This document shows, piece by piece, positions 1 to 9,912 of a stretch of 64,000 nucleotides of DNA (position 1 is its first letter; the number at the start of each line of letters is the position of its first letter). A model generated the notes under the pieces. It had not been told where the DNA came from and did not search any database. It worked only from the letters and a program-made list of their open reading frames with translations. Source of the DNA: Echinarachnius parma (taxonomy: Eukaryota; Echinodermata; Echinoidea; Clypeasteroida; Echinarachniidae). The position numbers and the translations under genes are program-made. The stretch lies in contig JBAMJV010007988.1 of NCBI GenBank assembly GCA_037951105.1, forward strand, positions 26,261 to 90,260, read 5' to 3'.

Positions 1-741
1 TAATATGCTCCCCTGGGAGTTGAGATGGCGCCCAAAATAATTGTGTGGGTTTGAACTGTACCTGGTGACCAAGGGTAATAATGTGCCTCTGAATAGGGCA
101 CCTAGATACATGGCATTCTATAAATGCAATATTCTCTATAAAAGACATTATCCATAATCTTGTTAAAATTTAATTTGAAATTACCTTTAGGAAGATGGCA
201 AATTAAAAGAACCTTCTGACAGATGCTGGGAAGGCTGTGGACCAGTGGGTAGGTTGGGGAGTTGTAGGTTGTCATGATCTTCCGTTGCTTGTTGATCTTG
301 GTCAGGTTGGCTAGTCTATTGGTTGCTGCCTGCCTCTTGCAAAGATAGTTGAGCAACTTGAGGTGGTGGTTGTTTGGATGTTGCAGACATGATTAATAGC
401 AAAACATATCCCTTTTAAGCAACCTGTGTTACACATAAATAAACAAAAAAGGATTATTTATGAGGTAGTATGATGTATTTTGAGAAGGGTCCCCTACAAC
501 AGTACAGTGTACCACACTACTTTGAATTGTTGCCCTTGTTTATTAGGTTGCATGTGCCTGTGTTTTCCCTGCCCCTACCATGCAAAGCAAGAGCAGTTGA
601 TTATGGCTTTGTACAACTACAAGCCACACAATTTTTAACACATGTGAGACTGGGCACCTCACTCAGGCTCAGCTCAGCAACCGGTTTCTAAAACAAACTA
701 CGGGTGGGGAAGAGCTTTGGCAGACAGTTGCTCACGTGTTT
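1..741. other. no recognisable gene
   Basis: No domain is recognisable here. The most protein-like stretch is on the minus strand from 390 down to 187: an ATG followed by a Gln/Pro-rich reading frame that is open except for one TAG at 316-318 and ends at a TAA. Its composition could be a low-complexity exon or chance. I do not call it a gene. Confidence 0.4.
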
Positions 742-1170
742 TCATGTCATCGAGCGTGGACTGAATCTGTTGGGAAAACTTATAAGTGGGTCAGAATCTA
801 ACGTAGAGTAATGTCCTATTCCAAAGGGAGGTAAGAGCTTGTCGTTCATCCCGGGGAAGGTTGTCGTGTGTTCTGGTAGGAGGATCTGTGGAGAGAACTT
901 CATAATTAGTGGCTTGGACATATGTTTCCAGGGCGGGTACTCTGTTCTTGGGAGGAACCCAGGTACTCTACGGACAGAAGGGTTCAGGGTGGGAGGTCGG
1001 TGCATCTAGAAAGAACTCTTTGAGTCGTATTGTACGGTGGAAGAACGAGGTCTTGACTCAGTGCCATCTAATTGACCACCGGTGGCGTAGGGCAGAACTT
1101 GAGACCTTTGGAAAGAAGTGAGGTTTATAATGGGGAGAGGGGTGAGGATGAAAGGTTAACCACGGCAGGG
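742..1170 (-). mobile_element. Penelope-like element, degraded N-terminal RT-region fragment
   Basis: Reading the minus strand from about 1165 down gives, across several frames and stops, a run of motifs typical of the region before the RT core of Penelope-like elements. In order these are LTPAVVNLSS, LLSKGLKFCPTPP, IRLKEFF, STWVPPKNRVPALETYVQA and NLPRDERQALTSL. Known Penelope/Neptune-type proteins carry the same order (LSKGLKF.PTP, then RLKEFF, then PP..R.PALE, then NL...ER.AL..L), so the match is by pattern memory, not a search. The pieces need at least one frame change and contain internal stops, and the catalytic RT core and the GIY-YIG nuclease expected downstream (below 742) are absent. 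It is a dead fragment of an autonomous retroelement, lying just 3' of the ATPase pseudogene exons on the same strand. Confidence 0.72.
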
Positions 1171-1717
1171 GTTAAGTGTTAGGGTTGATGAAGTTTGTCG
1201 GTTGCGACTTTGTTGTTCGAGATTGTTGAGGCTGCTGATTTTCTTTGGTTAACAAAATTTTGTTTAACTAAACTTGAGTAATAGTTAGGCAAAGGAAAAA
1301 GCCTTGAGGATCTTTGTTTCCTGAATTTATATATAAAGAAACTGTAAATTGAATGTATATAAATAACTGCGATAGTTTTGAGAAATTTCTGAAACATATA
1401 ATCAAATCTTAATTAAAATTGTCTTTATTGTCAACAGTGAGAAATTGTTTGACGTGTATTTGCCACACTCACAAATTCTACGTGACATATCTTTTAACTG
1501 TTCAAACATATATTAGCTCATTAGAATTGCAAACATCCCCAAATCTCAAGAAGCGATACATGTGCCATGCAGATCGAGCTACCTACCCCTTATCAATTTT
1601 GTAATTGATTCACATTATTTAGGTCTGGTAAAGTAATAAATTGTCTGTTTTTGTAAGTAAAATTTGAAAATTATGATAAACAAACATTAATTGTGGAGGC
1701 TTATTATAATGACTTAC
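1171..1717. other. no recognisable feature
   Basis: AT-rich sequence between the Penelope-like fragment and the first ATPase-like exon. No open frame with recognisable similarity and no clear repeat were seen. Confidence 0.4.
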
Positions 1718-1897
1718 ATTGTCACTGCTGGGTTCATCCTTGCTGCCTGCTGCAATACCGTAGGCCAAGAAACAAGGAATTGATCCGATCGACAGGAGAG
1801 TGGCGAACTATCAAAACAACTGCTAACAGAACTTGACCCACTTGGGGGTTGGGTCTATCTTGGACCATTTGGCGACAGCCTTCTCGGTGGTCAAACA
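1718..1897 (-). pseudogene. Na+/K+-ATPase alpha subunit-like exon, with in-frame stops
   Basis: Minus-strand exon of 180 nt, exactly 60 codons, bounded by a pyrimidine tract plus CAG acceptor (1898-1900) and a GTAAGT donor (1712-1717). It reads LTTEKAVAKW, then TPKWVKFC*QLF**F, then GSIPCFLAYGIAAG and DEPSSDN. This matches the P2C-type (Na+/K+) ATPase segment around the first membrane helix, where functional proteins have WVKFC(R/K)QLFGGF, then LCFLAYGI, then EDEPSNDN. Relative to that family about 8 residues are missing between the AVAK region and TPKWVKF, and three stops (TAG, TGA, TAG) replace the R/K and GG positions. Flanking residues remain conserved and the reading frame is unshifted. 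The phase (0-0) agrees with the next exon upstream at 4325-4384. The next expected coding exon (YLG...SYYQEAKSS) was not found in 1-1717, so this is a partial, unprocessed gene copy that has died. Confidence 0.8.
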
Positions 1898-4324
1898 CTG
1901 GGAGACAAAGCAGAGAGGGAAAGAATTAATTCTGAGCAAAAGGGATCAATGCCATAATTCGTAATTCTATTGTTACTTATTCAATCTACTTTTGTATTAT
2001 TTATCTTGGAGCAGCAGCAAACGACGGGAATAATGAAACAATTAATGGTCAAGAAAGGGAAAAATAAAAAAATACATGTCATAATTTGTCATCATGTTGG
2101 TCCTTATTAGTATCTGTTTTTTATTTCTATTCCTTCCATGGTACCCAAGCAGCATGGAGGGGGAAAGGGAGGGGGACAATAAACCAATGGATTCACCAGA
2201 AGAAAACAGTACTGTATTTGCTGATGTATATACTACATGGTAGTTTGTGATGTTTGTCTTTATACAAACAAAATTCCTGTTTTAGTATCTATCTTGATCA
2301 TTTTGATTTAATGAAAGGGAAACATTATAAAATCACCCTTACTCTCAAAATAGTTGGTATTATTTTAATTTCTACGAATGTAAAAATTAGCTGCAGCTAT
2401 CAGTAATGACAACTCTTGGGTAAAATTCTAATGCAAAAATGCTGTACTTTTTTAGTAGCTTTGATTCGTTAAAGGTATGGTGACAAGAAAACTGCCTCAA
2501 AATTGTGTTTTACTGTATCTAAGGTAGATTTTCATGAAGATTACTAATACAAACATATTTTTCTCGTGGGAAAACCCGGTAAAATTAAAAAATCAACTTG
2601 TAAATTCACTTTCGGAACCCCCGTAAAAAAACTGAGTCCCGGGCGAACAAAAAATGACGTCATCTTTGTGACGTCACCTGCAGACAATCGCAGTTTAGCT
2701 CGGTCATAGACGTACACGCTGAGTGCAATACTCACGTTGACACAGAGATATTATTTCCATTTGTTTCAATATTTGCAAACATTTGTTCCAGTTTATATCA
2801 TGGACGATATACACTCAGATATGTAGCTCCATCCTGCTACAATTCATTTCTTAGCAATTCTGAAGCATTTTCAGTAAAACCTCAATTTACAAGCAAAAAT
2901 GAGTTCGTTTTACTAGCAAGTCATAGGCTCTGCATGTAAACAGTGCACATTCCTCCGTGTTGCGGTCTGCATGTGAGGTCATGAATCGGGTGACACGTGC
3001 GCGAATTCCCGCTCCGCTATAAATGACTTTTTTTAGGAGCATGGAACGCCGATGCGAAATAAAGCAAAAAAGTTGCATGAAATTTACCTTTTTTTCCCAA
3101 CTTAAGGATTTCTTTGAAAAAAAGAGTGTGGTATATCAATAAAGGCACATATTTAAAGCTATAAACCTGAATCAAAGCCGGGATTTCCCCCCTCCTTTAA
3201 GGCAGTTTCTTAAGTCGAACTTTACACTAGCTTGGTCTTGAAAAATAAAACCAAATCCATTTGTAGCTTTGAATTATGGTCAAGAGCCAAAATGTGAATA
3301 TTTTAAACTTTCAACACAATTTCACATCAGTAATTGAAGTCGCAATTGTACCCAAATTGTTAAAGATTTTATTAAACTTATAAGGCCTGTTTTAAGAACT
3401 TGTTTAACAATTTAACAAAGAAAGTAATGGCTCTCCATAATTTGAAAGTTCGACTTGGTGTTACGTCAGACTTGGGATCTTTGTGAAACACCCCCTTGGT
3501 CACAATGAACCAACGATGAGTTCACGACTGGTTCATGACCACACATTATTAGAGTAAAACAGCCTCCCGCGGACTCCCACGTTGTTTAAGCATCACTACC
3601 CCCGTTTATTACTTGCACATTCTTCTTTTGTATCTTTATTGTATATACATGTATGCAAAGTGAAAATTGTATATAAAGACAATGGCACCTCCGGACACAC
3701 CAGCACATCATCCTGGTTTAGCTTTGCAGCTGCATCAAGGGATTACCTGATCTAGTATAAACAAATAAATATATAATATATAACAAATTGGGGGAATTTT
3801 ATAACTGGCTTGTTTTGTGATGTTGTAATGATAGTCGCAAGACAGTCGTACAAATAAATGGATGTCGTACAACAACTAAACTCTCATGGCTTGAAATTAT
3901 GACTACCCTTAATATGCCATGACAGACCCACAGAAATGTTGTCATACTGTGTCATGATAACATCATACAACAACTATTTAAAACATGTTGCAGAGGCTAA
4001 AAGTTTGGTATGGCACTACAGACCTGCAATATATGACTACAACATTTAAATACCATATAAATATCTTTGTGACTTCCACAACAAAATTTAACCATGAATG
4101 ACAAAAACAAAATATATGATTCCAGCGGGATCTAGAACGGCACTCTTTATAATAATTGAGCTTTAGAAAATCCTGTTTGCTTTCGTCTCAGAAACCCCTG
4201 AGCTTTCATTGCTCGAGCAGAAAATATACATTTCATATTTGTATTAAACAGACACACAACAGAATCATTGTGGTTTTCATTATGACCAGGGCTTAAGCTA
4301 TGCACGCTCTCATGTTATACTTAC
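1898..4324. other. intron-like interval of the ATPase pseudogene
   Basis: It separates the two ATPase-like exons on the minus strand and is AT-rich. A short inverted pair, AAGTCGAACTTT near 3213 and its complement near 3445, hints at an old MITE. No coding region is supported. Confidence 0.5.
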
Positions 4325-4384
4325 AGTGCTGATGTTGGTTACCAGACATCTGACCAGGTCTTCCATGGGGATCTTGTGATCATC
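4325..4384 (-). pseudogene. Na+/K+-ATPase alpha subunit-like exon (DDHK exon)
   Basis: A 60-nt minus-strand exon of 20 codons reading DDHKIPMEDLVRCLVTNIST. It is preceded by an AG acceptor (4385-4386) and followed by a GTAAGT donor (4319-4324). The DDHK(I/L)..(E/D)EL pattern followed by (G)LT at the start of the next exon is the cytoplasmic N-terminal actuator-side segment of Na+/K+-ATPase alpha. From memory, the matching exon in animal ATP1A genes is also 60 nt. Both ends are phase 0, and it joins in frame to the exon at 1718-1897, giving NIST then CLTTEKA (family: ...GLT...). The upstream exon encoding the Lys-rich N terminus was not found; sequence above 4730 is satellite and transposon DNA. 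Confidence 0.78.
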
Positions 4385-4729
4385 CTAATGACGGAAAGAC
4401 AAATAAAAATGTTTAATCTTCTTACATCCTGATCAGCAATACATTGAGTAAATGAAAAAGGAGAATAAAGAAAATTACACCCTTTTAAAATATATTAAAT
4501 AATATTACAACCATAAGATAAGGACAAAGTGCAACGAGTAATTATACGAGCCAAATTAGCTGAGTTTACTTTGAAGTGATGTAAATGAAAAAAAGGTGCA
4601 CAACTGCATTAGCCCCAGACTCACAGCATTACTAGACTAGTCTTATCATGTCATGATTGATCTAGAGTAGATCTAGATTATACTTAAGTTAAACCGGTAC
4701 TCTTTACTAGGGCTCCACACTTTTTTTGT
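4385..4729. other. no recognisable feature
   Basis: AT-rich sequence upstream (minus sense) of the DDHK exon. No additional exon with splice sites could be supported. Confidence 0.4.
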
Positions 4730-7700
4730 CAGTGGTCTACCCCTAGTCGGGCCAGTGAAATAATTTGTTTCTCTTTTCTGGTGGCCCAAAAGAAAGTTTT
4801 ACTGGCCCCAACAATTTCATGAGTTAACTTTTTTTCAAAACATCAATCTTTCCACATCAAGCCCATGAGCATTATAAATGAAGCACAAATGGAAGAAAAC
4901 AAGATTTTCCTCATTTGTCAGATTTAAAATCTGCTTGCCCAATCAGGCCACCAAAATATTTATTTTCTTCATTTTTACTGGCCGAAATGAAGTGCAATTT
5001 ACTTACTTATAGAAGAGATTTGCTTATAATACAGAATTACAGTATTCTCTCCTAGCTGAGCAAAAATTCAGTTGCCCTGATGTGTTGGACAACCAAACTC
5101 GAAGATTATGTTATATTCTGATCTTAATTGAGGGCATTTTTTTTCTTTTTTTCTTTCTTATCTCATTTTTTTATAGACCGTAATCATTGTTGAAGTCTGC
5201 TGATCGACTGACACAAATAGCCGCATCTTATTTATGATCACGGTCGTAGCTGAATGTAATCTTTGAGTTTGATGTAGAACTCACTTGCTATATAATTAGA
5301 CGTAGACAAGGTTTCGTGTTCGCAAGCAAGGTTGGTTTTGATTATGAAATTTTACTTGCCCAACATCAGTCTTTACTTGCCCTGGGCCAGGCCTGGGCAA
5401 CAGGGGAAGTGCTAGTGTCCTTTTGAATAGTATAGATCCAAAATCATAAATATAATCATATCAAAGCAAGGCCAGGCTGGGCCTGAACTGAGCTGAGCTG
5501 AGACAATGCCATAGCCAGGGCTCAAACAACACCAGCAGCAGCAGCAATGCAATTCCACAGGCCCCAGGACCAGGGCCAGGCCTAACGCAGCACAATGGCA
5601 ATGCCAATGCAATGGGCCAGTGCAACTGCAAGTGTTAAACCCTATCTTTACGATATATTTTGTTCTACTTGCCCGTTCGGGCAAGGAGAATCATAACTTT
5701 TCAACTTGTACTTGCCCAAACACAAAACTTACTTATAGAAGAGATTAAATACAGAATTACATTATTCTATCCTAGTTGAGAAAAAATTCAGTTGCGCTGA
5801 TGTGTTGGGAAACCGAACTAGACCATTATGAAATTTTACTTGCCCAACATCAGTTTTTACTTGGAGTAGGCCAGGCCTGGACAACAGGGCAAGTGTCCTT
5901 TTCACTAGTGTAGATCCAAAATCATAAATATTATCATATCAAAACAAGGCCAGGCTGGGCCTGAGCTGAGCTGAGCCGAGACCAATTGCACAGGCCCCAG
6001 GGCTAGGGCCAGGCCAAACGCAACGCAATGGCAACTGCCAATGCCAACGCAATGGCAACGCCAACGCAACGGGCCAGTACAACTGCAAGTTTTGAACCCT
6101 ATCTTTACAATATTTTGTTCTACTTGCCCGTTCGGGTAAGCATGCAGAATCATAACTTTTCAACTTTTACTTGCCCAAACACAAAACTTACTTACAGAAG
6201 AGATTTGCTTATACAGAATTACAGTATTCTATCCTAGTTGAGCAAAAATTCAGTTGCCTTAATGTGTTGGGCAACCGAACTAGACCATTCTGAAATTTTA
6301 CTTGCCCAAGATCAGTTTTTACTTGGAGTAGGTCAGGCCTGGACAACAGGGCAAGTGTCCTTTTGACTAGTGTAGATCCAAAATCATAAATATTATCATA
6401 TCAAAACAAGGCCAGGCTGGGCCTGAGCTGAGCTGAGCTGAGACCAATTTCACAAGCCCCAGGGCCAGGGCCAGACCAACGCAACACAATGGCAACTGCC
6501 AATACCAACGCAATGGCAAGGCCAAATCAAAGGGCCACTGCAACTGCAAGTGTTGAACCCTATCTTTACAATATTTTGTTCGGGTAAGCAGAATCATAAC
6601 TTTTCAACTTGTACTTGCCCAAACAGAAAACTTACTTATAGATGAGTTTAGTTTAAATACAGAATTACAGTATTCTATCCTAGTTGAGGAAAAATTCAGT
6701 TGCCCTGATGTGTTGGGCAACCAAACTAAACCATTATGAAATTTTACTTGCCCAAAATCAGTTTTTACTTGCCCTGGGCAAGGCCTGGGCAACAGGGCAA
6801 GTGCTAGTGTCCTTTTGACTAGTGTAGATCCAGAATCATAAATATTATCAATCATATATCAAAACAAGGCCAGGCTTGACCTGAGGCTGAGCTGAGAGCT
6901 GAGCTGAGACTAATTTCACAGGCCCTCGGCTAAGCCTAAGGCCAGGCCCAACGCAACACAATGGCACTGCCAATGCCAACACAACGGGCAAGTTCAACTG
7001 CAAGTGTTGAACCCTATCTTTACGATATATTTTGTTCTACTTGCCACTTCGGGCAAGCAGAATCATAAATTTTCAACTTGTACTTGCCCAAACAGAAAAC
7101 TTTGTACCAGCTTACTTATACTAGATGAGATTTCTCGTACAGAATTACAGTATTCTATCCTAGTTGAGGAAAAATTCAGTTGCCCTGATGTGTTGGGCAA
7201 CCAAACTAAACCATTATGAAATTTTACTTGCCCAACATCAGTTTTTACTTGCCCTGGGCAAGGCCTGGGTAACAGGGGAAGTGCTAGTGTCCTTTTGAAT
7301 AGTATAGATCCAAAATCATAAATATAATCATATCAAAACAAGGCCAGGCTGGGCCTGAGCTGAGCTGAGCCGAGACCAATTTCACAGGCCCCAGGGCTAG
7401 GGCCAGGCCAAACGCAACGCAATGGCAACTGCCAATGCCAACGCAATGGCAACGCCAACGCAACGGGCCAGTACAACTGCAAGTGTTGAACCCTATCTTT
7501 ACAATATTTTGTTCTACTTGCCCGTTCGGGTAAGCATGCAGAATCATAACTTTTCACCTTGTACTTGCCCAAACACAAAACTTACTTAGAAGAGATTTGC
7601 TTATACAGAATTACAGTATTCTATCCTAGTTGAGCAAAAATCCAGTTGCCTTGATGTGTTGGGCAACCGAACTAGACCATTATGAAATTTTACTTGCCCA

Positions 7701-8866
7701 ACATCAGTTTTTACTTGGAGTAGGCCAGGCCTGGACAACAGGGCAAGTGTCCTTTTGACTTAATAGTGTAGATCCAAAATCATAAATATTATCATATCAA
7801 AACAAGGCCAGGCTGGGCCTGAGCTGAGCTGAGCCGAGACCAATTTCACAGGCCCCAGGGCTAGAGCCAGGCCAAACGCAACGCAATGCCAACGCAACGG
7901 GCCAGTACAACTGCAAGTGTTGAACCCTATCTTTACAATATTTTTTTCTACTTGCCCGTTCGGGTAAGCATGCAGAATCATAACTTTTCAACTTGTACTT
8001 GCCCAAACACAAAACTTACTTACAGAAGAGATTTGCTGATACAGAATTACAGTATTCTATCCTAGTTGAGCAAAAATTCAGTTGCCTTGATGTGTTGGGC
8101 AACCGAACTAGAGCATTATGAAATTTTACTTGCCCAACATCAGTTTTTACTTGGAGTAGGTCAGGCCTGGACAACAGAGCAAGTGTCCTTTTGACTAGTG
8201 TAGATCCAAAATCATAAATATTATCATATCAAAACAAGGCCAGGCTGGGCCTGAGCTGAGCTGAGCTGAGACCAATTTCACAAGCCCCAGGGCCAGGGCC
8301 AGACCAACGCAACACAATGGCAACTGCCAATACCAACGCAATGGCAAGGCCAAATCAAAGGGCCACTGCAACTGCAAGTGTTGAACCCTATCTTTACAAT
8401 ATTTTGTTCGGGTAAGCAGAATCATAACTTTTCAACTTGTACTTGCCCAAACAGAAAACTTACTTATAGATGAGTTTAGTTTAAATACAGAATTACAGTA
8501 TTCTATCCTAGTTGAGGAAAAATTCAGTTGCCCTGATGTGTTGGGCAACCAAACTAAACCATTATGAAATTTTACTTGCCCAACATCAGTTTTTACTTGC
8601 CCTGGGCAAGGCCTGGGCAGCAGGGCAAGTGCTAGATCGACAAATCTATCGCTTTCATGGCCTTTTTGACATTATTATTGTTATTTTCACTGTCGGCATG
8701 ATAGAATGCCGACAGTGAAAATAACAATAATAATGTCAAAAAGGCCATGAAAGCGATAGATTTGTCGATCTAGGCAAGTGCTAGTGTCCTTTTGACTAGT
8801 GTAGATCCAGAATCATAAATATTATCAATCATATATCAAAACAAGGCCAGGCTTGACCTGAGGTAG
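4730..8866. repeat. satellite of ~460-bp units in a four-unit higher-order repeat
   Basis: A recurrent unit contains TAGATCCAAAATCAT, a GGCCAGGCTGGGCCTGAGCT block with GAGCT reiterations, an AACGCAATGGCA-rich block, and several copies of ACTTGCCC/GGGCAAGT. Unit anchors lie near 5429, 5911, 6372, 6826, 7306, 7769, 8201 and 8807. Spacing is about 430-485 bp once the 149 bp added at 8633-8781 is removed. Units 1 and 5 share GAATAGTATAG, units 3 and 7 share CACAAGCCCCAGGGCC, and units 4 and 8 share CAGGCTTGACCTGAGG. The array is therefore two cycles of a roughly 1.83-kb, four-unit higher-order repeat. The first part (4730-5400) is more diverged. Short ORFs inside are reiterations of the repeat, not genes. 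The last unit is cut at 8863 and continues at 61643. Confidence 0.88.
8633..8772. mobile_element. 140-bp palindromic MITE made of two transposon ends
   Basis: Two nearly perfect inverted arms of about 68 bp starting TAGATCGACAAATC meet almost directly at about 8700. The element is flanked by a perfect 9-bp direct repeat GGCAAGTGC (8624-8632 and 8773-8781), which occurs once in uninterrupted satellite units. The arms match the ends of the 5.1-kb element at 8867-13993. Nine-bp target duplication with long terminal inverted repeats is the usual signature of Mutator-like elements. No transposase is present, so the family assignment is inference. Confidence 0.85.
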
Positions 8867-9009
8867 TAGATCGACAAATCTATCGCTTTCATGGCCTTTT
8901 TTAACATTATTATTGTTATTTTCACTGTCGGCATTCTAGCGATAGACGCAATCTATACACTGTGCCTTGCGCAGTAAGAACACCGTAACTCGAGAGTAAA
9001 AGTTAGTTA
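8867..9009 (+). repeat. left terminal inverted repeat of the MULE-like element
   Basis: Inverted match to 13853-13993 with one single-base length difference in a T/A run. Its outermost ~68 bp are the same sequence that forms the arms of the small palindrome at 8633-8772. Confidence 0.88.
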
Positions 9010-9141
9010 CGGAAAATGATTTTTTTTTTTGTTCATATAAAACACCACATTCTCACACTTTGAGCGACATTTGTAGCCCTATCAATACATTTAGGGCTGC
9101 TATAATATTTTCACTCACCGATCTCGTGTGTCGCTATACAT

Positions 9142-9539
9142 GTCATTCTATAATTACGGCGAATTGTGAGATTTTCCACAATTTTCCATGCCTCTTCTTC
9201 GGTCTTTCGCGGTACTTTTTGTTCAAACTGCAAAAAAAAAAATATAACGTGCATCCGTATGCGCGAATACTTTTTCAGAAACTTAGGCAGCTAGGTACGG
9301 TACAGCGCGCGCGCCGCAAAGCTGCTATACAGAACTTGAGCGCGCCAAGTTATAGCAGCTTTGCGGCGCGCGCGCTGTACCGTACCTAGCTGCCTAAGTT
9401 TCTGAAAAAGTGTTCGCGCATACGGATGCACGTTATATTTTTTTTTTTTGCAGTTTGAACAAAAAGTACCGCGAAAGACCGAAGAAGAGGCATGGAAAAT
9501 TGTGGAAAATCTCACAATTCGCCGTAATTATAGAATGAC
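9142..9539. repeat. long near-perfect hairpin, arms ~188 bp, 21-nt loop
   Basis: Left arm 9142-9329 starts GTCATTCTATAATTACGGCG. The right arm 9351-9539 is its reverse complement with very few differences (for example ATACTTTTTC against GTGTTCGCGC near the middle). The arms include an A/T homopolymer and a CG-rich core GCGCGCGCGCC beside the 21-nt loop (9330-9350). It lies only in the left half of the MULE-like element, so it is a separate insertion or a fold-back remnant. I could not identify a target duplication. Confidence 0.85.
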
Positions 9540-9540
9540 G

Positions 9541-9860
9541 GTTTATATTCACTTGGTCTAATACCACTTGGTCCAATCATCAGTTCGTCTAACTTCACTT
9601 CGGCTAAACCTATTTGGTCTAATCATCACTAGGTCTAATGCCCATTTAGGCAACTGCCGTTTCGTCTAATCACCAAATGGGCTAATTGTCACTTCGTCTA
9701 CTTTTTTTTTTCCTCGTTTCGTCTATTATCACTTCGTCTAATACCAGTTCGTCTAATGCCATTTCGTCTAATGACCATTTAGTCTAATTCCCATTTGGTC
9801 TAATGACCATTTCGTCTAATGACCATTTAGTCTAATTCCCATTTAGTCTAACGATCGCCC
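9541..9860 (+). repeat. degenerate 13-15-bp minisatellite (left subterminal array)
   Basis: Tandem units of the form (C/T)ACTTCGTCTAAT.. and CCATTTGGTCTAATG, about 20 copies with variable sequence. The reverse-complement array lies at 13528-13852. The two arrays are placed symmetrically inside the terminal inverted repeats, so they behave as subterminal repeats of the transposon. Confidence 0.85.
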
Positions 9861-9912
9861 ACACTGACCTGAGTGGTGGCCACCGCCTGTATACCGTATA
9901 CCGTATGAACGA

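Noticed and set aside
187..390. Gln/Pro-rich minus-strand reading frame with one internal TAG, possible N-terminal exon
   Set aside because: No recognisable family, an in-frame stop at 316-318 and no clear donor in the right phase; low-complexity composition can arise by chance.
470..691. 73-codon plus-strand ORF
   Set aside because: No domain, no splice or promoter context, and length expected by chance.
1800..1850. Compensating -1/+1 frameshift in the ATPase-like exon that would yield a hydrophobic segment
   Set aside because: Direct in-frame comparison with the WVKFC-QLFGGF family motif explains the sequence better as three nonsense changes without any shift.
5412..8718. Many 70-90-codon ORFs with repeated CSCTGPLRW and SGPAWPCFDM motifs
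   Set aside because: They are translations of the tandem satellite in several frames and recur because the DNA recurs.
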